A DNA stretch of 64,000 nt from Antitrichia curtipendula (taxonomy: Eukaryota > Streptophyta > Bryopsida > Hypnales > Leucodontaceae). The stretch spans positions 12,240,725-12,304,724 of the forward strand of contig OX579634.1 in the NCBI GenBank assembly GCA_951230915.1, in the 5' to 3' direction. Below, piece by piece: positions 47,635-60,500 of this stretch; the stretch's first letter is position 1; each line of letters begins with the position of its first letter. The translations under genes were made by a program, and so were the position numbers. The notes beneath the pieces were generated by a model, which did not search any database, was not told where the DNA came from, and saw only the letters and a list, made by a program, of their open reading frames with translations.

Positions 47635-50600
47635 AACGGTCAATGCCGCTTCTGGGAGAAAGGTCCTCCCCGCGCATCGCCACAGCGACAACCGTATGTG
47701 CCACTCAGAAAGACCTCCAATCCTATGTTATATATTCCTTACAAGTACGACATAACTTCACAGAGATTGTGGCTGTCCAGAATTTCTTCGCTTCTGTTAT
47801 TGCAGGGAAGACGAGGTTAATTGAAGACGATATACGCAGAGATGCACTGTTCATTTCAATTCTCTTAGATACCACTTCTGAATACTTTTGTAGCATGTCT
47901 TTAATTCCGCAGTTTATCAGTTTCACCTTCCTTGTTTCTGCTTGCGACTGAAGAGTAGGCTCAACCAAAAACTTAATGCAAATCTTCGACATTTTGATAT
48001 TTTGACTTGTTTACATATATGCAGCCTCCATGTATACTATGTATAATTTGCAGTTCCACCGTATAGAATACCTTCGAAATGTGTTGTGAACCAAGTCTTC
48101 TACGGCATGGAAACAACCTCCACGTAAAAAAAAAGCTACATGATTGTCAAACCAGTTGAATTCGTGAGCGTTGAATATTACGGAATGGAAAAAAAGGCTC
48201 TCGCAATAAACTGCAGAAGTCTTTAAGAACAGCGTGAATGAGTCGGAGCTGCTCATTTCATTAGCTATACTGTGAAGCAAGTATGTCTGAGCACTACGAT
48301 ATGAATACAAGAACAAAAAAATAAAAATTGCTCCCAGCAAATATTTTTCAATTCATTTGTATTCCCTACCTAGGAATTTCATTACATTTTCCCTAAAATA
48401 CTGTTAATATGCGTCCTACAATTCACATGTACTTGCATATGCATGAATGCAATCTCACCTAAACACTTCGAGTGGTTAAAATAAAATTCTCCGGAAAAAA
48501 GGGCGCTCACACAGTCACATACCAGAAATCGAGTTCTCTATGTGTTCCGAAGGATGATCCATTGTATACCTCGCAGCACAAACAGCCACAAAGTGCAAAC
48601 AATAAAATTAAAGTACGCACAGGACATTCTACTCATACATAGGAATTTCTTCGAAAAACTACCAACAAAAGCATAATGACCAAGAACTACTCCAAATCAA
48701 CCTCATTTTTTCAAACACATTCGTTTTCAAAGGTATAAAAGTCTGCAGTGAACAAGAAACTCACATGTGTTTAATTGTTGTCTGCAGATCTTGAAATCAA
48801 TTCTAATGTTAATATCTTCATGTCTGCAAGCACAATGTCACTTGCAATGAAACAGTATTGTGCACATCAAAGCAACTCTATGTACAATTCGGCATATGAC
48901 GCGAGGACTAATACAACTTAGTTTACACAAAAAATCAAAACTGAACCGCGTGACTGTTTATATCGGTCACATACAAATCTGCTCAAACAACTACTTCCAA
49001 TGTCTTCATATTGCCGCTGAAACAGTTAACCTTTTGAAAAATATAAAGAATAAGTGGGATGTCGTAGTCTGTGGATTATCACACTTTTGTTGGAGAAGAT
49101 CAAACAGGTTCCTACGGTTAACAATAATTCATTACTCTCCAGTGACGTGTATAGCATTTTCTAGACTTGCACATCTGTTGCATTCAACTACAACTACAAA
49201 CGCTACACTGAAACAAAATATATTCAGCTGCAGTCTTCCATTAGAGAAACCACTGAGAACGGTGCCAGATAATGATATTTGTAGAAAACCGCATGCGCGG
49301 CAAAATGCCTTGGTAATAGTTCACTGCTCATTAACCAACAAAGGAACATCCAACTCTGTGAATTACACACCCTATTGCCAGTTAATCATCACTAGACGAA
49401 GCAATGCTGAACAAATGTGTTAACCTAATTACATAGGTGTTCACCTCTTGCAAGCTGCTTCTTATAAGCATTAGGTCTACAAATGTCATGCAAGCAGAAT
49501 ACAGAAATTCATAAAATTCTTTTGTATAGTTTCCAATGTCCACAACCTTTTGCCAAAGAAAACATCAATTTGTTCTGAATTGAGTTTCTACTATGGTTTT
49601 CTCAAGACGTGCATTCATTGGAAGAGGGAAAACTCCCAACATTGTGTGAGTCAGTGCGGACACTCCTAAAAGAACAGAACCTGCAACAAACCCAGCATGA
49701 CAAGCTTTCTCTTTCAAATAACACTATGTCGTGCATGCCTTTCTGTTTGCTTCTACGTAATGAATAGGACCATTTGTTTACGTTGAAATTAGGTATACCT
49801 TTGAATTGTCTATAATAATAGAACACAAACAATATTGCTAGGTCTATAATAATAAAACACAAGGACACGCACTCACATACCGCTTGCAGGACTTTTTCCC
49901 AATCAAAAATCTGGAGAGCAGAGTATTTAGAAATCTGGAAACACGATCATCACTCAGTCACAATCAATGCGAAAAACGCAAACAAAAAACGTAAACCACA
50001 GAAAATGAGTTGAAGAATTCCGTGCTATTTTTTTAATAAACAGTGTACTACCTCTCCACTACTACCAATTAATCAAACGACGACTGGATTCCACAAGACT
50101 GGACAGTTCAAGAAGCAAATTCTGTGAACCTTCTATTGACCATACGGAATTAAACTTATATGAACCATGAACGTCCACAAGATGTGTTAACAAACACATC
50201 ATATTCCAGTACTGTTTGTGCGAGTTCTTCCATTACGAAACTTAATGTACCTAAAAATTAGAGACACGAAATTCAGATGCGCTGCGTTCATTTCTTGACT
50301 TGAACATGCACATTCAAAAGTACACATTGGCTCCATGCATCTTCTGTCTACAAACATACATACCTCTAGCATGAGCCTCGTTGGTTCGCCTTCACAATGA
50401 CAGCCAATCACATGCATGCAAGAAATCGATGTTAGAGTCAGACGCAGCAATGAGTTCAAACTTTTGAAGGGTTAATAGTAAAAACAAACATCCTTGATGT
50501 ATTATCCTACATGTTACTTATGTATCACTCGAAAGACCGGACTGTAGGAAAAATAAAGTGGAATATGCAATTCGTTAAAGCCTGCAAGCATGTACATTGT

Positions 50601-52085
50601 TACATTTTCAGTGGTGCACAAAATCCGGTATAAATTTCCAACAACGGTGCACACTAATGTGACGCTAAATAAAAAAATACATGGATTTCTTCGTACAAAG
50701 AAATCTATACATTTAATTCATAACTGCACTATTTCCGAAATTGATTGCTATTTAAAACTTTTATAATACACCGTAAACCTCAGTAGTGTTCCTTCGTTCT
50801 CTACCGTCAAATGTGCATGATCTTCTACATTTCGTTCAAGCGATATAAACTATTCAAAGGTAGACCGCCGACAGTTGTCCTCTGTCATAACTGTAACTGT
50901 AGGAAAGGAGAATTAGATGCACTTTCGTTTGGAAAGCGAACTCCTGATCCTTGACAAGTCCAGGTACTCAGGTACTTCTACGCAACAACAAGGTGCATGC
51001 GTATTTCTTACTCCTCTCTGCAAAATCATGTCGCCACGCAGATAACAACGTGAAACAAAACAGCAATACGGTAGTCCTCGAACCTTGTTTGGGGCAGTCC
51101 TATCGAACAAGCATGAAAACAACAATACATGACGTCTACATCAATAATTTTTTGCACACATAAAAAAACAGATGCGTCTTCAAATAATTCGAAGCATACG
51201 ACAATTCACATTGCAATTGGCTTTTACCAAACAGCGCCTGCATAGGTAAAGTCTAACGGCTACTTCATGCAACAATTCATGCTTTCTATGAAGTAAAGAG
51301 TTGTTTCCACATTCAATGAGTACGACTTGATACTCCAACAACAGAAACAACTTCCATAGTTGCCGACTTCCTGAGATGTTTTCACATAAATAACTCTTGG
51401 AAAAACCTCCTTCTTCTCTTGTACTGTTCAACTCATGCCGAATATTACAAAACAGGCACACTCTCGTTACACTTACGCAAAACATTTCAACAAATATCAA
51501 ACTAAGGTCCATTTTTTACATTACTTCCTTCCAAATAGTTCTCCTCACGTGCTCATCGAACATCTGCAAGAAAAACCACTAATGTGTCTAAACAATGACA
51601 ATGCATAGTCATGCATGTGATCATGGTTTCTGCTTCAAAACTAACAGTGCCATTGACGATATTCAAGAGAATAAATGTTTTTTCATCATTTAATCATTCC
51701 ACAAAATATTGACGGTAACAGGCCTTTTTTAGCAAACTGTCGTATGAGTACACGTTCGTCAATCGTCACCATTGCAGTATGAATAGGAATTCCAACTCAC
51801 ATATATTGTGAAACAGAAACAAAGTCAATGCCCCTTCTGGAATATAACTTCCGAATTCTAGCCCTGGCACGCACAGAAGCGTTGAAACCCGTACTGAATT
51901 CACGTTCCTTCATACAACTTCTACACCACATCTTCTTACTGCTTTCCAGAAAAACAAAAACTACAAACCACTTCTACACCACATCTTCCGTGTTGCTTTC
52001 CAAAATACGAAAACCCTGAGAGACAACTTCGTTCTAGTATGTGTACCCCGCCACAAACAAGTTCGCTGCGTCAAAAGTCACCGAC
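47635..52085. other. Non-coding stretch between B3 and Ptta-like genes
   Basis: AT-rich sequence with scattered open frames (the longest 187 codons at 48860-49423) that show no domain, codon structure or splice support. I see no repeats above a few tens of bases and no RNA gene. Confidence 0.4.
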
Positions 52086-55000
52086 CTAACCTACAATATG
52101 TCGTTCTTTTACTTCTGGCTGAGCTTCTAGTCGCCTGGTCCTCCTGGGTCGCGAATTCTCCGGAGCGTATTCAACCTACAAATATGACATAAATCTCTTT
52201 TGACACATAAGTCAGCTACTCCAAGTGCAACTGGTATGTAAAATGCAAGTTCAGTCAGAAAGTACAACTACAGCGTTCTAATTCCAGCACTACATACTTT
52301 TGAAAAAGTTTATTCCACGCACCTGACCTCCATCACTGTCCTCCCTTGTATATAGTGAAGGCTTGGACGGCAGTATTGCTCGAGAAGAAGACCCCTTTCC
52401 ACGAACATCTCTGAAACTCCGAAGTTCTGCTTCAAGCAGTTTGATGTACTCATCTGTGGAAGTGTTATCTAATCGGGGAAGTGTTTGTTTTTTGGCTTGT
52501 ACAGAAATTCCTCGTGGTCGTGCCTCTGTCTTATTTTGCTGCATTATTACCAATGCATGAGTGCCCTTCAAAATAAAGAAGCAAAGAAATACATGTATTA
52601 GTTCAGGGAAACAATGATAGACTACGACAATTATTTGCAAAAGAGCAAGGTAAAATTCTCATTCCTACACCAAAGACATTTCCACGCACCTCTGTCATTG
52701 TTTTGTCTGGGCTTTCTTCGCTACTGTCGCCCTCCAGTATAGTTTTCTGAGATCCTGTATGCATTGACCGCTTGTGGAGGTCGTCTTCATTGAAGCCCTT
52801 CACCTCCCGTCCCAAAACAGTATCCAAAGCAGCCCTTTCTTTCCCATACCCCTTATCTCGTTGCATTTCGTCAGCCACTTCGTCCAGGTCTGGTGACCTC
52901 CCATACCATTGGTGAAGTCGTTGATGCACACCATCTTCGCCTACTGCACCGGTTCTTCCAAATGTACGACGACATGCATTGGCATATCGACCATGTTCAG
53001 TTCTTTCTGCTCTCTGCCTGCTACTTGATAGCTTCTCGAGCCTGCTCCAAATTTCCTTGTCTGTATTTTTGGGTTGCTCTAAATTCTTCCTGATCATGGA
53101 TATTAGTTCTGTCCTCCTCCTGGTGACAGCTTTACCGAGCAAACCTCTCAAGAAGTCTTCACTGAGATCTCGTGAATATTCAAAGTTATCGTTCAAACGA
53201 TCCTTTAGTGTGCACATGCTTTCGTGAGTCTGCTTTCTGATGTGTATGCACGATGGATCCAATGCTGCCGCTAGCTTATTAACTTGTGCAACCCATGCTG
53301 GCTTCCCAGGTCCGTAAGGTTCTCCTTGAGGATCCACTGTCAAGTAAAACGGGTTTTTTCCAACTCTCTCTCGTTCGAATCTTTCTTCTTCACGAACTGT
53401 TTCTTTATATCGTCTTGTTCTTCTGTCCATTGATGAAGACGAACGTGTTGGACCTTCTCTTTTCACAATTTCACTTTCTGTACGATTGTTTAAGCGTGCA
53501 TCCTGCATTGGTGGCGACGACGACAAAGGTGGGGATGCAGATCTAGAATACCTTGGACTACTTCTACGCTTTCTTTGTTTTTGGTAAGGTGATCTTGACC
53601 TCCTTGCTGTGTGGTGGCTATCATTGGAGGAATAGTCTTTGGTACGACGACGCTCCTTTCGCTCCGCATGACTGAAGACTTCATGTCGATCTCCTGCCCC
53701 CAAGGATAAGAGGTAATTGTCATTTTCAAGTCAGACGGATTATTGCAGCGCTATTTGGTAAAATAGTTGTGTATTTCTAATCAGCTAATGAACAAAATAC
53801 AATCAAGATTTTTTATGCACAAGAAACAATTACTGAACAATGTAAAAGTTTAAATTCTTTTGCACCTCCACTTCTTTGTGATGACGTCCCTAATATTCAA
53901 ATAGCAAGGTCCGATTCTTTTACTGTTCGAAAAGTTAGACGGTCCACATTCTGTGCTGCATTTTTCTTTCTAAATAGAATGTACGTACGTTTGTAATTTC
54001 ACATGCACTGAAACTGAACTATGCACATTAGTTCTGGTAGATGCACCCATATTCTCTATGAACATGCAGATTCATGAACTTCTATTTGGAAAAAGCACAT
54101 CATCAAGACACACTTACAATAGAAGTACAGGACAAAAATCTTTCTCGTCATACAAAATGGGTGGAACATCTCACCACGTGAACGCTTGTCGAAAAACTGA
54201 CGTTCGTCTATATCTTCTGCGAAGTTTTTACCCTTTCTCGATTCGTGTACTCTTCTAGACAATTCACGACTTGCACGGCGTTCTGGACTACTGATTCGTC
54301 GTTTCGCAGTTCTGCTCGGTGGACGACTTCGAGGACTCCTACACATGGAGTCCCGTGACTGCGGTTGTCGAGATACCTTGGCCCGTGTAGGGGAAATGGC
54401 TCCCACTCCTTCCGCGCGTCTAGACTGCAACAATACAATAGACAATTCTAGTTACCACACAATCACTTAATGACGTGGGCACTTTTCAAAAAATCATTCG
54501 AAGTTCTGAAAGATTTTGAAGACACTGTACTATTTTATTTCAAGCGAAGTTGTAAATGAATGGAAAATGTACTGCAATTATATATGTGTCCTTTACCATT
54601 TGCAAACATGTGAAAACAAAGATAGGGACCACCGTTTTGCAAATTACCATTCAGCATGCGCTTCCGCCTGTAATAGTTAGCATTTTGCCAATTCAATTCA
54701 TTTTTGGAAAAAAAGGCTATTTCGTAATTCCCATGTACAATATATGGTTTCTGTTGTAAGCTGGAAAAAGTTTTTTAAAAAACAACTAAATGTTCATTGT
54801 AATGAGAAATACTTACATTCTGACAGTAATTTATAATTGGTGATGGGCTACGTTCCCAGTCTTCTACATCCTCGACGAAGTTCACAGACGGGTTTAACTG
54901 CTGCAACTCCATGTCACAATGTACTGCTCTATCCATTGTGTTTCTTAAACTAGTGTTGCCGGAACCATTTGCATTCCGCACTTGTTGCTGCACATTCGAA

Positions 55001-56912
55001 GAACTTCGCTTGTTTGAAGCTTCACCAACAAACGGTTGCTCGACGGCGTCATGGATTTCCTGCTCAGCTTCCATGAATGCCTTCAGAGTCCTATTGCGAA
55101 CCTCTACAATGCAACACTCCGCTGTCAATGGCACTTATTATGTAATTTTTTCATTCTGCAATACTTTACGAATCAGTGAAAGGCGTAGGCAGCTGAAATC
55201 ACTTACCAGTGGATGTTTGCATTAATGATCTATTCGGAGACAGTTCAGGAAATTCTGAGAAAAGTTCTTCCGTCTGAACATTAATTCGGGTGCTATTTTC
55301 CATAGCAGTGGACGACTTGAAGTGGACAATTTCTTCATTCAATGAATCGCCTACACTCCTTATGACACGGCCACATTTCACTGCGTCTTGTTCTCTCTTC
55401 TGTCGCATTTCTTCCATGTCCTACACTGCAGTCTTCATGGAGCCAAAAACAACGTCAACGACTGCCGAGGAAAGTGGTTTACCTTTTCTTGCACCCTTCA
55501 TTCGAACAGACTCTTTTCGTACACACTTCACGAGGGTTCCGCTCCCAGTGGGCAAGCCAGCATCTTCATCCCCGTCGTTTATATTTGCTGCACTGTCTTT
55601 TTTTGTTGCCGCTCTAGTCTGTCTTCGGTTCAGTACTCCTCGTTTTTGCCTTTTCAAAGAGTTATGTGGCAATTCGTCATGTTGTCGAGAGGTCACCATT
55701 GTCGTATTCAGAATTTCCTACACACAACAAATAACAGTAACCTTTCAGAAACCAATTGATGGACGACAATGAATCTGACTACACAGTTACAGAGCGTAAA
55801 TTTTGGTAAATTGAGAAAACTTAAACATTAATCCTCTAAATGTGAATGATGCCCAACCTTGCTCTCCTGTCCCCTTTTTTCCTGAAGGTGACAAAATTTC
55901 TTTGTAGTTCTTTTATGTGATTTTGGAATCGCTTAATTCACAAATAATACGAATTGTAGTTCAGCATTCAATCCCAGAAAGCGACCTCACTATACTAAGC
56001 ACACCGAGTACTGAACTGTGCAATGCACTTGTACACCACAATAGCTCACGAGAAAGCTTTCTATTCTGTAATAAATAACTGTGACGGCAATCACATTATA
56101 CAAGAATTTGTTTGTTATGAAGGCAGTTGTGAAAACAACTAATACTTTCTACATTTCCTAACGAGGCTTCCAAGCAACCACCCTTGCCAAGCCGTCCCTA
56201 CTATACCTTCATTCCGAAGACCTAACATCACTTCTGTAATATAAATTGTACATAGTCTGTGACTGTTACGTTGAAAACTGCATCGTACGTCCACAAAAAG
56301 GCGGAGTTGAGAACGACATATCTATGAATTACTCGATAATTCTAGTGTTGCCCTTAGTAATCTTCTTTGTTTCTAATTACAATTTAAAGACTCAGTTGGT
56401 CATGCAGCAACGAATCAACAATCACATGAATGTGGGCTTGCATTCATCTTCTAACAATGCATTGGAAATTTGCTCGCGAACAGCATTTAACCTTGTCAAA
56501 CACGGAATACAGAACTCAAGCACGCATTGAATTTGTGTTGCAATACAAACTTACCTTCTTTTGCTTGCTCTCTTCTTTCTTTGCTGCGCTGTTTGTTTCG
56601 TTCCTCACTGGCATGTCACGGTTCTCACACTCTTTCGGAGGTCCCTTGCAACGACAGAAGTCGTCGTCTGTATCGCTGTCTAGTACTACAATAACCTTGG
56701 ACAATATCCCGTTCGACAACTGCTTCATCGGAGAAACAACTTTAAGTGACTGTGTGACAGAAATACTCCCGCATCCTTGAGTTCTTCCCAGACACAGTGC
56801 TTGAACATCCCTATCGAAGTCGATGCAAGCATGTACTGCTTGGTTTCTCTCGGTTACTGTTTGAAAATAGAAGTCGGCATCTTGTGGAGCCTCTTTCTTG
56901 ACTTCGTTGTAT
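52086..56912 (-). CDS. Ptta/En-Spm-like RS-rich transposon protein, 7 or more exons
   Basis: Exons (minus): 56912-56555, 55717-55207, 55103-54817, 54424-54175, 53693-52690, 52565-52323, 52175-52086. All junctions have GT..AG sites and matching phases; at least one earlier exon is missing. About 910 residues are visible. The first exon has a SUMO-binding-like 'KVIVVLDSDTDDDF'. Exons 4-5 are Arg/Ser-rich (RS domain). From about residue 575 comes a conserved block: 'NPFYLTVDPQGEPYGPGKPAW', 'LNDNFEYSRDLSEDFLRGLLGKAV', 'RRTFGRTGAVGEDG', 'YGRSPDLDEVADEMQRDKGYG'. This resembles the plant transposase Ptta/En-Spm family, which binds transposon ends. It fits the CACTA end at 20308. A single TAG (55423-55421) interrupts the second exon in frame. 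The family assignment is from pattern memory and moderate. Confidence 0.6.
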
Positions 56913-57515
56913 CTGCATTGATACAAGCGGTAATAGTTTACTTGAATTTGCAAAACAGAATTAGTCATCAACAGAAATAAACATGGCTTCCGCCCTCAAA
57001 TTTTAAGTGCTTTTGAAATTAAAAAAAATTCCACTTACTACTGGTATGTAAAAGGCTACAGATAAGAAAAAGTTAGACGAAAGAAACGAAGCAGCTTAAA
57101 GCATATGATTGGCTCAAGTTTCCAAAGCAAAACAGCAGCACACTATTTGCTAGTCCCTCAGGCGGCGGCAGAAGAGAATAAAAAATTGCTTCACAGGTTC
57201 TGTATGAACCTAATTTTTTTCATCCAACTTCCTAAATTAGGGTTCTGAGAAGGCACATGTAACGAGGACCGGATGAACGTGATTCCATTTCTAAGAAATC
57301 GGATTCATATCATACTCTGCGGAGTTTGGACATGGCTATGTCCTACAAATAGAATGTCCGCTTACAGGCGTCAAGTTATTGCATCAAGTGAAAGCTGTAT
57401 TGGCGTTCGCAAGTTTTCTTTGGAAAAGTGACGGAGGGAATCCCGCATTTTTGGACATGTGTTACTTACAAGTGCATCAAATTGGAATGGTTTGGACGGC
57501 GGAATGAAATTAGAG
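56913..57515. other. Divergent intergenic region
   Basis: Lies between the minus-strand Ptta-like gene and the plus-strand unknown gene, so it should hold the first exon of the former and promoters for both. No clear TATA box or first exon could be assigned. The strand bias of ACTTC versus GAAGT appears to change about here. Confidence 0.35.
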
Positions 57516-60500
57516 AGTGGACAATCTAAACTTAGTAAGATTACGTAGGCGGCATTTAATACAGGCATGGGACATTGCGGGCGACTGGCATAGCTGGCGT
57601 ACAAGAGAGAGAGTTGGAACTATCACAGAAAGACTTTGCAAGCGGCTGAAATGCGCAGTAGGCAGTGAATATAGTACAGGAATTTTTAACCTCTCTTGCA
57701 AAGCCTTTTCACTCCACTACCAATACTTCTAACTTCAAGGTTTTTGCCATTCCGGTTGGGAATACTCACACGCAATTCTCCTGTTGAAGCAGCTCTTGGA
57801 AAAGCTGACTGGTACCAATTGTCGCCTCTACGCGCAATTTCTCCCTGTCTTTATGAATCTGCATTTTGGTTGCTTTGTATTTCGTATTCATTCCATTGGA
57901 AAAGAAGACACGGAACCCTGTAGAGGAGAGGAGGTTCACAATTATCGACGACTTCCGACAACGTCAAAATAAGAAGCGGCAAGGATTGCAGGAACTCAGT
58001 GTCTGCATTGCACTGAAGGTGAGAAGTGCTCTATTCGAATTGCATTCTTTATTTCATTATTTGTGATGCTATTACTCTCTTTGAAGACAAACTTTCTCGT
58101 CACTAATGATGTTCTGCTTAATGAGACACTCATTGTTTACTGAAGCACTATCGATTGCCCTTACCTGTGAACTTGACAGTGGAGGTAAACAGTGGTCCCC
58201 TGCATATTTGAATGCGATGAAGTACCATAATGGATTTTTCAGACGCCGTTTTAATTAGGACAGCCATAATCAAGCAGGTTATTTGAAATTAGTTTCGTTG
58301 GGGAAGTGCACTGTATTTCGGGCATTGCAGTCGTTCTTCGTAGTTTCCGTTGCTTCTGTCATGTAAAAGAAACCAAGTCCCTAACTTTTTCAGCTTCTCA
58401 TTTCGGTGGATCAATTCTGCAATACTTTGTTAACTCTTTCGGCGTAGATATAGATTTTATTGTGGTCGAAAAATCAAGTGGAACAGATAAGGTACTACTA
58501 CTAAATTTTCCATAAGCATCTGATTATTACTACTTCAACCGAGTGTAGTTACTGCACACTGATGTACCTCCAATTTTGTTTGTACTTATTTTTTGTGGTA
58601 CCGACGAAGTGTGAATTACTGACGTCTTTTTACCTTGTCTACGAGGTGCAACGTTGAAATGTGGACAATCTTCCACGAACTTATTCTTGAACCTTCAATT
58701 CCTCTCTTCTTTTATGCCGATTTGTAATCTTATTTCCAATAAGTGGCTGTTATAAAAGGAATTCGTACAAAACAGGAATGGAAGGACTTGTTTTCTTAGT
58801 GACACGAGTACTGGGGACAGAGTAAAATGTATTAGGTCGAGTACGCTAATGTCTGAAGTATTCAAGTCCCTCTGTTTTTTCTTTTTTTTAATTACAACAA
58901 GCAATATGACAAATGAAGAATACCTCACGTAACTTATTTGTTGTAATTTGCAGCATCAGAAACATGTGTGGCAGTTTTCGGAAAGACACCTTCACTTCGA
59001 AGTTCCCGTCAACATCCAACTGAAGACGCGACTTGTGCAGGCATGTCTCTATACCAGTCTTTGGTTCATGTCAGTACATACTTCAAGTTTTATTAAGTAG
59101 TTTAAGTATATTGAAGATGGAAAAGTTTGAACACCAAGGAAGGTCAAGCGCTCATATTTGTTTGAAGTGGGCCTAACAGATTTGCGCCCAATTGTGTATG
59201 TCCTGCAGATTACAATTACATGCATCTTGTATTAGTTTTTTGTACTGCTTTCCAGCTATGTCGCTTGCAATTCTTGTTTTCTACGTAATTCGCAAACAGT
59301 AATGCAATGCGTAGTGCTCAGAGTCAAAGTTTTTTAATTGTAGCGAAAACTTTCAAGAATTGAGAGACTAGGAAGGATTTCCGACAGAATTGCGTATTAC
59401 ATAAAATGTAGGTAGTTTTAAACATTGTGAAGCCCTACCCATGACCCTATTACTACTATACAGTTTATTTTGTGAGCCTCTGCATGAAAATGAAAGTCCA
59501 TGTAGTGATAATGCCACATACAGAAAAATAAATGTTCACTTAAAGACGCTGTCTGATGAACTGAAAAACACTTTGCATCTCTAACAGTGAATATGTAACC
59601 TGAGTTACGTGCTTCCGTGCATGAAATTATTCAGAATTGGAAGGGTGACAATAGTACTACAAACAAGAAAGAACATAACGAAGTGCACTACAGGATTGTT
59701 AGTTGTTAAGTTTTGCAATAAAGTGATTTATTTTTTTGTCACTCCAATTTCAGAATGAATTATATATGCAAGTGCACATAACATTGTAAGTTATAGGCAA
59801 CAACATGTTACAGTTGACTGACTTTCTAACTTCGTTTATCGACTCGTGCAGGAACTTCAGTAAGATTGATCGAACGTAAAACTGGCGGACGGAGTTTGAA
59901 GAACGTGCGGAACCTTTTATCCTCGGTCAGTAATCTTTCACCCATGTATGTTTACATTGAAATAGAAAGCCTAAGGTTGACGTACTCTTCAGTGAAGGAA
60001 GACATCTTTGAACGTTGTCTTCGTGTACATGACTGACACAGGGAGATCGGGGAGGCGTCACCCCCCCCCGGTGTAAACTTGGGGGGTGTAGCTTTACCCC
60101 CCCAAACTTTCTGTTTTTAGAAAATTTGGGGGGGGTAAAGCTGCATCCCCCAAGTTTACACTGGGGGGGTAACGCCTCCCCGTTCTCCCTGTGTGACTGT
60201 GCATCATTGCTAAATCCAAGTCTGTACACATGAGTCTCTGTAGAAGTTCTTATCCCATGTCCACTTCCCCTGAAGTAGTGCACACACTATGAAGTACATG
60301 CATTCAAGAATACATTCACGTACTCGTGAGTCGTAGGGGTTCCACATAATTCTAAAAGGGGATTCCTGTGGTGGACCGTATGACGCTTGAAGATGCAGGA
60401 GTGCATGGGTCGTCAGCGGCAAACAGGTGCTACATGATTAAGTAGTACTGAAGATGTAGGCACTGATGTGCAAGTCCAAATGTTAGGGATTCCGTCACTT

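Noticed and set aside
48860..49423. 187-codon open frame on the plus strand
   Set aside because: Starts without good context, no recognisable family, and composition is that of the surrounding filler.
17646..56912. Alternative genetic code with TAG as sense
   Set aside because: The in-frame stops include TAA and TGA, and TAG also ends the methylase, gag-like and other genes, so a reassigned code does not explain them.
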